The notes below the pieces were generated by a model, which was given only the letters and a program-made list of their open reading frames with translations, had not been told where the DNA came from and made no database searches. The position numbers and the translations under genes are program-made. From Leptospira soteropolitanensis (GTDB lineage Bacteria; Spirochaetota; Leptospiria; Leptospirales; Leptospiraceae), in the NCBI RefSeq assembly GCF_026151655.1, contig NZ_JAMQPN010000003.1, forward strand, positions 62,001-126,000: DNA of 64,000 bases, read 5' to 3'. The first letter of the stretch is position 1, and every line of letters begins with the position of its first letter. Positions 26,189 through 35,380 of this stretch are shown here, piece after piece.

Positions 26189-28025
26189 AATCAACTTTTT
26201 CGTTATTTTATTAGTATCTTGTAAATTAGGAACCGGCAATAATTTATTCGATCCAAATTCCCCAGCTAGTTTGGGTCTTCTTCTTCTGGGCTCCGAGCCA
26301 GTGGTTACTATGGAATTCTCGACCAACAGGGTGCAGCCGGGTGGGGTTATGTATGTATCCACTAACCATGATTTTACGACAAAAACGAATGGATTGAAAT
26401 TACCGATTGCAGGGACTAGTGATAATCCAATTTCACAAATTATTCCTCGTAGTAAGTTTTTGTATGAGATACGAATGAACCCTTCTGTCACGACAGGTCG
26501 GTTTCGTATCAACTTAAAGGATTATTATTCAAACGAGTCTCTTCTCGTGAATCCAGAAACTTTTGAATTTGAAATTGATTCAGAGCCACCAATTCTCGAA
26601 CTTCGTACTGGAAATGGGATAGATATCTCCGAATTAGAATCTGGGTTTTTGGATATCGTTTCCAACGAAGAGATTGTTTGGGATGGGGATTTGTCTCAAG
26701 TTTCCTTGTCAGGAACTGCTAAAAATACACTTGTGGTGTCTGATATCATCACATCTGATCGCAATATACGTTTGTTATTTGCAGGGAATCCAAATTCAAA
26801 TGGTGGAATTCTAACGATCTCTTTTGCAAATATTAAAGACAAAGCATCTAATTCACAAGGAACTGTCATGGTTCCAATCAATGTTTATGCATTCAAAAGT
26901 GGACCAAACCTAAATGTAGCTAGAAGATCGTGCGTTGGTGTTGAGTTAGATGACGGTCGCCGTTTGGTTCTTGGCGGAAAAGCGAAAAAAGATGTAGTTA
27001 TTAATGGGAATGGAACACTTAGCCACTCTGAGTTCTATGATTCTATTTCTAAAACATTTATACAAGGCCCTGACATGGTGTATCGGCGCCAAGAATTTGA
27101 GGCTATTAAACTCCTGGATGGACGAATATTTGTTACTTCTGGTATTGGTGGTAAAATTGGTTCCTCCAATGACGGATTAACTTCAACGGAAGTTTATGAT
27201 CCTGTAACGAATACTTGGGCAGAAGGTCCGCATTTATCGGTCCCTCGATTATTTCATAAAATGACAGTGCTTCCTAATGGGGATGTGCTTGTAGTCGGTG
27301 GAATGAGTCCTTATAAACCAATTCAGTCAGTGGGATCTGTGGAACTGGTTCATATCACAAATAATCCAGCGACAATGACTGTAGAGCTTATAGGAAATCT
27401 TAGTGACCCTAGAGGTAAACATGCACAAATTCTTTCTCAAGCCGCAGGGAAGGTCATAATATTTGGGGGAGAACGTTCCGATGTATTTGGACCCCTTTCC
27501 AATGATTTTATTCCCAATGCGTTAGATACAATTGAAATTTATGATATCAACACCAAAACTCTCTCAAAGTCGCAAGCAAAGGTATACAAAAGATTTAATC
27601 ATTTTGTGCACGGATTAAAAAATGGGGAAATACTGGTTTTAGGTGGAATCAACTCTCGTTTTGATAACGCACAACCGGTGTTACGCGCACAAATTTATAA
27701 TCCGTTAACGGACACAATCAGAGATCATAAAAACTTACTTTTTGGCAGGGAGTGGGGATCCTCTTTCGTTTTCCCTTATGGAAAGGACCAATTGATTGTC
27801 GCAGGCGGTTTAGAATATCGTACTATAAACGGTTCTACATTTGATTCGATACATGATACGGAGTCATGGTCGGAATCGAGTAACAGATTTTATGTGACAA
27901 GTCGTTCCTTAAATGCGCGGTGGGACGGTTGCGACATCCGTTATCATTCAGTTGGCGGAGGTATGATCCTAGGTGGTAGGGTTGGTGATATCCTGGGTAA
28001 TACGGAGGAATACAGTTTTGAATAA
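26175..28025 (+). CDS. Kelch-type lipoprotein 2 with Ig-like region
   Basis: ATG 26175 gives a signal with lipobox LLVSC (Cys16) and a mature start NLFDPNSPASLG. The first ~250 residues look like two Ig-like domains (the EFEIDSEPPILEL junction is typical of bacterial Ig-like repeats). The rest is a kelch propeller: RRLVLGGKA, FEAIKLLDGRIFVTSG, PNGDVLVVGGMSP, VIIFGGERS, NGEILVLGGINS and LIVAGGLEY. The 616-residue protein is presumably displayed on the cell surface or periplasmic face. Its start lies inside the preceding gene and its end overlaps the following start by eight bases. Confidence 0.82.
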   Translation: MAKIRINFFVILLVSCKLGTGNNLFDPNSPASLGLLLLGSEPVVTMEFSTNRVQPGGVMYVSTNHDFTTKTNGLKLPIAGTSDNPISQIIPRSKFLYEIRMNPSVTTGRFRINLKDYYSNESLLVNPETFEFEIDSEPPILELRTGNGIDISELESGFLDIVSNEEIVWDGDLSQVSLSGTAKNTLVVSDIITSDRNIRLLFAGNPNSNGGILTISFANIKDKASNSQGTVMVPINVYAFKSGPNLNVARRSCVGVELDDGRRLVLGGKAKKDVVINGNGTLSHSEFYDSISKTFIQGPDMVYRRQEFEAIKLLDGRIFVTSGIGGKIGSSNDGLTSTEVYDPVTNTWAEGPHLSVPRLFHKMTVLPNGDVLVVGGMSPYKPIQSVGSVELVHITNNPATMTVELIGNLSDPRGKHAQILSQAAGKVIIFGGERSDVFGPLSNDFIPNALDTIEIYDINTKTLSKSQAKVYKRFNHFVHGLKNGEILVLGGINSRFDNAQPVLRAQIYNPLTDTIRDHKNLLFGREWGSSFVFPYGKDQLIVAGGLEYRTINGSTFDSIHDTESWSESSNRFYVTSRSLNARWDGCDIRYHSVGGGMILGGRVGDILGNTEEYSFE

Positions 28026-29778
28026 ATTGATTTTTCCTATCTTCATTTTTGCCATAGGATGTATGATTCCCGAAAAGTATGGAAATCCTTTTGATCAAAA
28101 ATCTAGCGGAGTTTTATTTTTTGGCGCTTTTTTCGATTCAACCCCTTTCCATTGTTCGAATCAATCGAATCATAAAACCCTTGGAACAATTGACCAAGTT
28201 TTACTGCAATGTAATAGAGATCTTGCAAATATAGATGCAAATTATCTTGCAGTGTCAAACCAAGATGTTTTTTCTAATGTCAGTTTCTCAAAAATAGATA
28301 AGGATCGGCTTCTTATAACTTTTGATCCTTTAGTATCTGATGGGAAGTATGAGCTAAATTTATTCGGAGTAGTTTCTAGCACTGGTGAAACCTTACTTGA
28401 AGATAAACTTCCCATTATCGTTGACACGCAGATTCCAACAGTTTCGTTAGTTGGTTATATTCCTATTACCGATTATACTTTTTTTTCTCCACATTATTGG
28501 GATTTTACAACATCCGAGCCATTAGCAATTTTTAGTCCGCCAATCTTAAGCGGATCTTTGGCTTCAGAGGTGATTCTCCGATCCGTACAAAAGGTGAATG
28601 AAACCACATACCGGGTTTATTTCGAAGTCAATTTTTCTTCGAATAGCCCAGGATCACTTACTATGCATTTTTATAATTCACAAGATAATGCTGGCAATGA
28701 GGTGTCCAATTCTCTGACGTTACAATTTATTGGTTTGGTCCAAGGACCTAATTTACACTATGGCCGGTCGGAATTCGATGCTTTCCAAAATGCTAATGGC
28801 GATGTGATCGCCATCTATGGCTTTGCTTCCAGTGCAGAAATATTACGAAAAGGGTCTTCTAGTTTTGTTCTCACTAACCCTAGTCTGCCATATATTTCTC
28901 GAGGTGAACGAGGTGTTATGTTAGATGGAAAGAATCTTTTAATCACAGGTGGAATCCAAGCACCTAATCCATATGCCATCACATCGAGTTATATTTTTGA
29001 TACAGAAACTACTGCCTTTGCTCCTACGGGAAATATGAATGGTCGGAGGCACTTACATAATATAGTTAGACTTCACGATGGTCGAGTGATGGTTTTAGGT
29101 GGAATTAGCGAGTATGATTTTGACCCTTTGACACCTTATGCTTTTGTTACTTTAAACACGGCTGAGATCTATGATCCATCTACTGGTATTTTTACCGAAA
29201 TCCCCAATCGAATGATGGTGCCTAGATCATTCTCCTGTTCGGTTTTACTTGACGATGGTAGAGTTTTTATCATTGGCGGGACGGATGGAATATTTGCTCC
29301 CAAAGATACTACGGAGTTTTTTGATCCAAATACGCAGACATTTTCTTGGGGTCCCACTTTGCCCGTGCCTGTCGGTGCATTAAAATGTATGAAGTTAGCT
29401 GACGGTAATGTTCTAATTTACGGTGCACAATTATCTAATTCAAATAATTCCACGATGTTATTTGATCTTACTCGGAATCAAATTTTAACAGTTGCGAACT
29501 CGCAATTTAGAAGGGAATGGAGTTTTGCACAAGAACTCCCTGATGGCGGGATACTCTTTTATGGTGGCGGTTATAGATACAATACAAGCGAGCCAAGTCG
29601 AGTTATGGAAAAACTTGATTACGGGAAAAGTAATCATTTTTACAATATGGGTCTGGCAAAGTACAGCGTAACGAAACACAGCGGTGTAAAATTTTCTGAT
29701 GGGACTTTGTTTTTTCTTGGTGGAGAAATTGGAAGTGTTTTCCATTTGGAAACAGAATACTACGGGTTATCCAATTAG
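28018..29778 (+). CDS. Kelch-type lipoprotein 3 with Ig-like region
   Basis: TTG 28018 is the best start. GGAGGA (28004-28009) lies eight bases upstream, and the product then begins with a clean signal ending in lipobox FAIGC. The mature start NPFDQKSSGVLFFG matches the other two lipoproteins. An Ig-like region spans about 60-240 (KLPIIVDTQIPTVSL). Kelch blades follow: NLLITGGIQ, HDGRVMVLGGISE, DDGRVFIIGGTDG, DGNVLIYGA, DGGILFYGGGY and DGTLFFLGGE. The 586-residue protein completes the three-member family. The downstream gene starts six bases after its stop. Confidence 0.82.
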   Translation: MNKLIFPIFIFAIGCMIPEKYGNPFDQKSSGVLFFGAFFDSTPFHCSNQSNHKTLGTIDQVLLQCNRDLANIDANYLAVSNQDVFSNVSFSKIDKDRLLITFDPLVSDGKYELNLFGVVSSTGETLLEDKLPIIVDTQIPTVSLVGYIPITDYTFFSPHYWDFTTSEPLAIFSPPILSGSLASEVILRSVQKVNETTYRVYFEVNFSSNSPGSLTMHFYNSQDNAGNEVSNSLTLQFIGLVQGPNLHYGRSEFDAFQNANGDVIAIYGFASSAEILRKGSSSFVLTNPSLPYISRGERGVMLDGKNLLITGGIQAPNPYAITSSYIFDTETTAFAPTGNMNGRRHLHNIVRLHDGRVMVLGGISEYDFDPLTPYAFVTLNTAEIYDPSTGIFTEIPNRMMVPRSFSCSVLLDDGRVFIIGGTDGIFAPKDTTEFFDPNTQTFSWGPTLPVPVGALKCMKLADGNVLIYGAQLSNSNNSTMLFDLTRNQILTVANSQFRREWSFAQELPDGGILFYGGGYRYNTSEPSRVMEKLDYGKSNHFYNMGLAKYSVTKHSGVKFSDGTLFFLGGEIGSVFHLETEYYGLSN

Positions 29779-29784
29779 TTTTTT

Positions 29785-30492
29785 ATGCCTCATGATAACG
29801 GCCTTATATACGGCTCTTTTAAGAAAATTTGTATCCCTGAATCAGAACTAAAGACAGAAGCAGAAATCCTTCGTCCTATTTTAACTTCTCTGAAAATAGA
29901 TTGGGAAAGAGGTCAGTTATCTGACAGTCAAGTTACCTTTCAAATTGTATTATTGTATTTAGAGCGGCGCGTAAAAAAACATCCTTTCCTTAGAATGGGG
30001 AAACCACTTCCGAATCGAAACCAATCTCAAGAATTTTTAGAAGTAGTTCGGTTTTATGGAATGCCTGATACCGTACGTTTTGCCCTTTGGAAATGGCATA
30101 TTGGTGAGTGGGATATAAGGCTCATCAACTACAATCCTAGTTCTTTAGAAATGTTGGAATCACAAAGTAATGGATATAGATATTCTACTATCAGTTGGAC
30201 TGATGCAATGGAAGGAAGCTTGGTAGAAGGCAAACGAGATGCGTTTGAACATTTACTTCATGACTTGGCTCATGCTTATATGTTTTTCCGAGAAGACTAT
30301 GATTTTGAAGGGCAAAAACTTTTTTTTCGAAAAATGTATCTTGATTATTCCAAGTATGAGGACGTTTTAGAAGCCAATCCTATTTTTCGAACAAAGTTCG
30401 ATTATTGTATTTCTGATATGAATTCCCATCCAGCCCATCTATCCGCATATTGGAATGCCATTCGGAGAGAAGCAGGATTTTTCGTTCCATGA
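29785..30492 (+). CDS. Hypothetical His-rich soluble protein
   Basis: The 235-residue protein has no signal peptide or membrane segment. It is helical with two histidine clusters, FEHLLHDLAHAY (about residue 150) and MNSHPAHLSAYW (about 215), which could bind a metal ion. It begins six bases after the third kelch lipoprotein, so it is probably the last gene of that array. It is cytoplasmic, unlike the other products after the chemoreceptor. No family recognised; a metalloenzyme is speculation. Confidence 0.65.
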   Translation: MPHDNGLIYGSFKKICIPESELKTEAEILRPILTSLKIDWERGQLSDSQVTFQIVLLYLERRVKKHPFLRMGKPLPNRNQSQEFLEVVRFYGMPDTVRFALWKWHIGEWDIRLINYNPSSLEMLESQSNGYRYSTISWTDAMEGSLVEGKRDAFEHLLHDLAHAYMFFREDYDFEGQKLFFRKMYLDYSKYEDVLEANPIFRTKFDYCISDMNSHPAHLSAYWNAIRREAGFFVP

Positions 30493-30508
30493 CACAGTAA
30501 AAATATGG

Positions 30509-30850
30509 CTAAAGTTTGGGATTATTTTTGTGGCGGTTTAGATCTCGTTTTGTATTTTTTTGGATAGTGGATTGAATGGCGTCTTGCAGGGAGATCCCCA
30601 TTTGGTTGGCCAAACAAGTAAGTACAAATAATATATCACCTATTTCATGAGGTATTTTATCTGCTGATTCACCGGATTTAAAAGATTGGTCTCCAAACTT
30701 TCTTGCCATTAATCTCGAAAGTTCACCCACTTCTTCCATAAGGATGGCAAGATTGGTGAGCTCAGAAAAATATCGAACTCCAATGGATTGAATCCAGTCA
30801 TTTACTTCTGCTTGCATTTGATTTAGAGTGATATCATCGGTTGTTTCCAA
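30509..30850 (-). CDS. MazG-like nucleotide pyrophosphohydrolase
   Basis: The TTG start at 30850 has a GGAG ribosome-binding site seven bases upstream. The 113-residue protein fits the small MazG-like all-alpha NTP pyrophosphatase group: metal-binding acidic residues in LMEEVGELSRL and EIGDILFVLTCLANQM. These enzymes hydrolyse (d)NTPs to NMP and PPi, removing aberrant nucleotides. It overlaps the SGNH-protein gene end by 17 bases and is the last gene of the glycan cluster, which seems a loose association rather than a functional link. Confidence 0.87.
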   Translation of the reverse strand: METTDDITLNQMQAEVNDWIQSIGVRYFSELTNLAILMEEVGELSRLMARKFGDQSFKSGESADKIPHEIGDILFVLTCLANQMGISLQDAIQSTIQKNTKRDLNRHKNNPKL

Positions 30851-31982
30851 GTTTTTTCTCCAAATCCTTCGCCAGTATTTTCGTGAATTCTTTCATCCCT
30901 GCTTCATTTAAATGAATTAAATCAAAACAATATTTACCATTCGAGTCACCAAGGGAATCTTGAAGATCCATTTCATCTAAAGGTTGGTAAGGTGTGAGTG
31001 CATCAGTTAAACCATCATGCCAAACTTTCATTCTGCTTTCGTTATTTACTTTTCGAATTACATCAGAATAAGGAGCAAAGACATTGATAATATGTATCTT
31101 TCGTTCCCCTATAAAGTTATACATCTTTTTTAATCTTCTAAAGTATCGTTTGGTGTCTTCGGTAGCATTTGAATCTTGAGGAACTACGCTTGCAATTCCA
31201 CAAGTTTCAAACAACATTCGTCGATGATCCGGGTTGGATGCTTTTGGAATTTCTAGAGGAAGGTGCAATGCCAATCGATTTAAACAATCATCTACGCTTG
31301 TGAGGTGGTATTCATCGATGGATTCAGGATGGTCGTTTTCATAGTCCCAAGGATTCAAATTTGGGTTTTTGTTCTTTCTTGAAATAGCCTTCAGTCTTTC
31401 GTTAAAATTGATAACTAAATCAGACAAATCTTTGCGATAGGCCACCGATTTGAAAATGAGATAAAGATAGTTAGAAAAGTCTAGGTTGTATTCGAAATCG
31501 AGAACTGTCGGAATTGCTTTAAAGTTTCCTAGTTCCGATAACATCGCCAGTGTCGGATCTACGACATACTTCCTATCAACCCAGGGCATACCAGGTTCCA
31601 TTACGTGGAGAATCATTTTTACTTTGGGAAATTTATCCAAGTATTCTTCTAAAATTCGATGTTGCACTACAAGTTCCGAACCTCGAACAGCGATCGATTG
31701 AGTTTTCCATCCAGATTTTTGTAGTTCTTCGTTTAACATGCGAACACTGATTCCCTCGAAGGCCACAGATGTACCAACAATCAAAATGTCCGGATCCAAA
31801 ACATCACGTTTGGAAACCACATGTTCAGTAACTCGATTGATATTGGAAGCATACGAGTTCTTTTTTAAATAAGGTTTATAAAAACCCAGCTGCAGTAAAC
31901 ATTCCAATGTTAGTAAAAAGATGATTGCAGTGACTAATTTTTTATCAGTCAAAAATGAGATGGTTTCTTTATGTAAGCTCAT
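30834..31982 (-). CDS. SGNH-like acyltransferase partner, second copy
   Basis: The 382-residue protein has one N-terminal membrane anchor (LVTAIIFLLTLECLLQLGF) and a periplasmic part. Block I reads DILIVGTSVAFEG (GTS in place of GDS), and the C-terminal catalytic pair is in FDLIHLNEAGMKEF (Asp-x-x-His). It is the partner of the MBOAT protein encoded two bases upstream, as AlgX or AlgJ partners AlgI. It probably transfers an acetyl group to a surface glycan made by the glycosyltransferases of this cluster. Confidence 0.72.
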   Translation of the reverse strand: MSLHKETISFLTDKKLVTAIIFLLTLECLLQLGFYKPYLKKNSYASNINRVTEHVVSKRDVLDPDILIVGTSVAFEGISVRMLNEELQKSGWKTQSIAVRGSELVVQHRILEEYLDKFPKVKMILHVMEPGMPWVDRKYVVDPTLAMLSELGNFKAIPTVLDFEYNLDFSNYLYLIFKSVAYRKDLSDLVINFNERLKAISRKNKNPNLNPWDYENDHPESIDEYHLTSVDDCLNRLALHLPLEIPKASNPDHRRMLFETCGIASVVPQDSNATEDTKRYFRRLKKMYNFIGERKIHIINVFAPYSDVIRKVNNESRMKVWHDGLTDALTPYQPLDEMDLQDSLGDSNGKYCFDLIHLNEAGMKEFTKILAKDLEKKLGNNR

Positions 31983-31984
31983 AA

Positions 31985-33481
31985 TTAAAATTGAAAGTAG
32001 AGAAAGTTCTGACTTTCAGTGACTCCAAAAAGTAATAATAACAATACGTTAACAATAACAAAGGCTGTATATTTTAACCAATGTCCAGTGAGAAGGGTAG
32101 GGATTTGTCTTTTAGAGAAAAAGTAACTAGCAGTAAAACAAATCACAAGTAAAATTCCAAACCGGTAGTTCGTCCATCTCGCTATCGGAGCTGCGGAATT
32201 ATTTAAGAAAACGAGAGCTTTCATCATTGGAACGGCCTTTTCCATTGTTTCCGCTCGGAACATGACGAAACCAAATGCCAAACAAAACATGGTAAATACC
32301 CGAGCTAGTAAGTCATAAGCTTTGCCACCTTTCCCATTGAGGAGCTTCGCTACAGAAGTATCACTATAGAATTTGTGAGATAGTAACATAGTTCCTTGCC
32401 AAATCCCCCAACCTACATAATGGTATGCTGCCCCATGCCACAATCCAGCAAATAACCACGTGATCATGATGTTTCGGATGTACATAATTACACTAACTCT
32501 AGAACCACCTAACGGAATATAGATGTAGTCTCTAATCCAGGTGGAAAAAGAAATATGCCACTTGGACCAATGGTCTGCGATATTTCTGCAAGACATAGGA
32601 AAATTAAAATTTGGATTGAACTGGAATCCAAACAATCTTGCAACTCCGATAGCAATGTCGGTGTAACCTGCAAAGTCAAAATAAATCTGCCATCCAAAAG
32701 CAAGAGCTCCTGTCCAAATTTCAATTGAGTTTAAGTTTTGATAATTTGCAAATGTTGAGTCAACCACTCGAGCTAGATTATCAGCAAATACGATTTTCCT
32801 AGTGAATCCGATTAATATCAATGCAAAGGCTGCATCAATATTTTCTTTGTATACTCCTAGGCGGAAATCTAAGTCGCGAAAAAACGTTTCAGCCCGTACG
32901 ATGGGTCCTGCAACCAGTTGTGGAAAGAAGGCAACATACAAAGCAAAATCGAGAAAAGATTTCCTTGCTTCTATCTTTCGATTGTAAACATCAATGGTAT
33001 AACTCATTGACTGGAATGTATAAAAAGAAATTCCAACGGGAAGGATGATATTCTGTTTTGCGAATTGGAAATCACCTAAAAGATGGATGTCGTTAATGAC
33101 TCCGAGTAAAAAGTCAGTATATTTGAAAAATCCAAGTGTTCCAATGTTGACTACAAGAGATAAGAGTAGTAACCATCCTCTGGCACTATCTCCGTCTTGT
33201 TTTTTTTCAATCAGTCTTGCGGCAAAGTAATCAATGATTGTAGAGAAAATTAAAATAAAAACATAGGGATTAATCTTAAATTCACAATAGAGTCTATCTG
33301 TATAAAACTTAAAACCATCTGCGGCCATCGCCGTACAGGAAATAGACGATGGTTGCCAAGCCATATAAAAGTAATAGCTGGTCAGTAGAAAAAAAAGTTT
33401 CTGCCAACGATTTTTTAAAAGGTTTCCGATTATGATCGTTATAAAGAAAAAGACTAAAAATTCAAAAGAGTTAAATAACAT
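31985..33481 (-). CDS. MBOAT-family membrane O-acyltransferase, second copy
   Basis: The 498-residue polytopic protein begins LFNSFEFLVFF, the canonical AlgI start. It shows LPVGISFYTFQSMSYTIDVY, FAGYTDIAIGVARLFGF, WSKWHISFSTWIRDYIYIPLGG and FAGLWHGAAYHYVGWG with the conserved active-site histidine. An extra segment near residues 45-75 (CTAMAADGFKFYTDRLYCEF) contains two cysteines. It passes acyl groups to the periplasm for polysaccharide O-acylation. It is distinct in sequence from the copy at 9814, so probably an old paralogue rather than a recent duplication. Confidence 0.9.
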   Translation of the reverse strand: MLFNSFEFLVFFFITIIIGNLLKNRWQKLFFLLTSYYFYMAWQPSSISCTAMAADGFKFYTDRLYCEFKINPYVFILIFSTIIDYFAARLIEKKQDGDSARGWLLLLSLVVNIGTLGFFKYTDFLLGVINDIHLLGDFQFAKQNIILPVGISFYTFQSMSYTIDVYNRKIEARKSFLDFALYVAFFPQLVAGPIVRAETFFRDLDFRLGVYKENIDAAFALILIGFTRKIVFADNLARVVDSTFANYQNLNSIEIWTGALAFGWQIYFDFAGYTDIAIGVARLFGFQFNPNFNFPMSCRNIADHWSKWHISFSTWIRDYIYIPLGGSRVSVIMYIRNIMITWLFAGLWHGAAYHYVGWGIWQGTMLLSHKFYSDTSVAKLLNGKGGKAYDLLARVFTMFCLAFGFVMFRAETMEKAVPMMKALVFLNNSAAPIARWTNYRFGILLVICFTASYFFSKRQIPTLLTGHWLKYTAFVIVNVLLLLLFGVTESQNFLYFQF

Positions 33482-33490
33482 TTTTTTATC

Positions 33491-34777
33491 CTAGCGGTAA
33501 ATTGATTCTTCGGCTAACTTTTCAACAGGTCCCTGAATTCCTTCTGTATAGCCAAATTTTGGGCCAATGGATCTGGGAAGGGTAGAAAAGGTAAAATTCG
33601 TACTGAAATAAAAGAGAAATAAGATCAGGTAAACCGTGTGCAGAATCGCGGCTGAAAACTTAGGTAAGAGAGGAAGAGATAATGATTTTAAGATATAGGA
33701 GTTTAAGATCCAAAGTGCAATGGTAGTCCCCACCCAAAATTCAAAAAAATAACCTTCCCACCATGTGTAAAATCCAATGGATGGGAGGATCCAAAACACC
33801 ATGATTAATAATTCTTGTTTGTATCTTGCCCACATAGTACGGAAATTCAAAATTCCCAAACACAAACTAAAAATCCAGAATAAAAGATTCAAATTGTAGG
33901 GAAGGTGTTTTGGGTTTTGGAAGTCAAAAAGGTTCACTCGAAACTTTGGAATGACGTTCTGGAAAACTAGAAACGCATCTCCTATGCCTCGATAAAAATA
34001 TAATACGTAGTTTTTTTCCTCACCCAAGCTTGTTCCCCAACGATTGATTGCGGCATAGAGGAACATCCAAAAAGAGAAATGTCTTTCATCTAGGGGTCCA
34101 AGCCCTCTTTTTAGGATAACGAATCCAACAAATAAGTAAGAGAGGATTGTTGCAACACCAAGGCATGTTAAATAGATAAAAATGATTCTGAGTTTCTTCC
34201 CAAACGATCTGTTAGGTGAAAGAAAAATTGCCATAGGAACCATCCCAAAATGAATGACATTGGATTGATGAAAGTAGATGCTAAATAGTTGGATCATCCA
34301 TAATATGATCAAATGTTTTGTCTGAAGTCCTGATCTTAGAAAGTATACAGTGGATAAAAATAAAAGAGCCATCAAACAGGAGTGGATGAGCGGAGTATCA
34401 TTGTGTAAACTGTAGAACCAAAAAGCTTGGCTCACTTGGATGACAAGAGCAAGAATTGTTCCGAGGATAATATCCTTATATAACTTATAATAAATCCATA
34501 TAAAGAGTCCTAAAAAAAATAAAGAAAAACTAAGGATACGCAATCGCAAAAAAAACATGATATCCGTCGTTGGATATATGGAGCGAAGCATTTTCCAATA
34601 AAGTAACCCTGATGATTCAAATCCTAAATGATGCGGATTAAAGAATGCAGATTCTATTCTATCTTTTTGAATGTTCAGAGCGTAAACACAAGAATCCCAG
34701 TCAAAGGCACGAGAAAGATACCTGAGATGGAATAAAAAAAGTAGTAACAGTAAAAGGAGAATGAATAACTTTTTCAA
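33491..34777 (-). CDS. Polytopic membrane protein, PMT/GT-C-like
   Basis: The 428-residue protein has about ten membrane segments. Directly after the first comes an acidic FDWDSCVYALN motif, the place where GT-C glycosyltransferases (PMT/ArnT-like) carry their catalytic Asp. The sequence HNDTPLIHS lies in a later loop. The family would take sugars from a polyprenyl-phosphate donor. It lies between the MBOAT gene (gap nine) and a small membrane protein (gap 15) in the glycan cluster. The GT-C assignment is by topology and motif only. Confidence 0.6.
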   Translation of the reverse strand: MKKLFILLLLLLLFLFHLRYLSRAFDWDSCVYALNIQKDRIESAFFNPHHLGFESSGLLYWKMLRSIYPTTDIMFFLRLRILSFSLFFLGLFIWIYYKLYKDIILGTILALVIQVSQAFWFYSLHNDTPLIHSCLMALLFLSTVYFLRSGLQTKHLIILWMIQLFSIYFHQSNVIHFGMVPMAIFLSPNRSFGKKLRIIFIYLTCLGVATILSYLFVGFVILKRGLGPLDERHFSFWMFLYAAINRWGTSLGEEKNYVLYFYRGIGDAFLVFQNVIPKFRVNLFDFQNPKHLPYNLNLLFWIFSLCLGILNFRTMWARYKQELLIMVFWILPSIGFYTWWEGYFFEFWVGTTIALWILNSYILKSLSLPLLPKFSAAILHTVYLILFLFYFSTNFTFSTLPRSIGPKFGYTEGIQGPVEKLAEESIYR

Positions 34778-34792
34778 GAGTTCTAATCCACT

Positions 34793-35380
34793 CTAACGTT
34801 TTAAGATCCGATTCACGAGGGTTTTATTTTTTTTATAAGGAAAAAAATAAGGAGTCACAAAAAGAGTTTTTCCATTTTTCTCCCAAATCAAGCGATTACA
34901 TCCTAAATAATCACTGAATCCACCATGTTCGTAACCTAACTCTAAACCATCAGTCTCTAGGTTAAATTTAATTAATTTTTTACCAAAACCAAATCGTTGG
35001 ATTTGCCAGATTTCATTTTTTACAAAAACGGTTCGAATATTCCATTTGTTTAAGAGTCGACTAATATCGATTAAGAGAGAGGTTACTATGTAGAAATAAA
35101 CGAAGGCAGATAGGTAATGATAATACCGAAGTTCATCTAAAAAGGGAATTTTTAATACTTTGGTAATTTCTAAAACACCAACAAACCAATAAAAGAATTT
35201 ACCTAAATAATAAATATACGGCAAACTGAAAGTGAAAAATAAAACTGAAAAAAGAATGAGAAGTAAGGAAGGGAGAGGATTTACTTTTAACTCATCATAT
35301 AAAGAAGTTCCAAAATATGCGATTTCTCTTTTGCTTTGGAATTCCTTCCATTTCGATATCCACTTGTTTATGATTTTCAC
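34793..35380 (-). CDS. Small membrane protein of the glycan cluster
   Basis: I choose GTG 35380, which overlaps the TGA of the preceding glycosyltransferase gene in a GTGA arrangement with a GAGG ribosome-binding site; an upstream start at 35428 would lie deeper in that gene. The 195-residue protein has two or three hydrophobic segments (LLLILFSVLFFTFSLPYIYYLG, and LSAFVYFYIVTSLLI). A soluble C-terminal part (LELGYEHGGFSDYLGCNRLIW) resembles PH-like membrane proteins in layout. Function not recognised. Confidence 0.65.
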   Translation of the reverse strand: MKIINKWISKWKEFQSKREIAYFGTSLYDELKVNPLPSLLLILFSVLFFTFSLPYIYYLGKFFYWFVGVLEITKVLKIPFLDELRYYHYLSAFVYFYIVTSLLIDISRLLNKWNIRTVFVKNEIWQIQRFGFGKKLIKFNLETDGLELGYEHGGFSDYLGCNRLIWEKNGKTLFVTPYFFPYKKNKTLVNRILKR

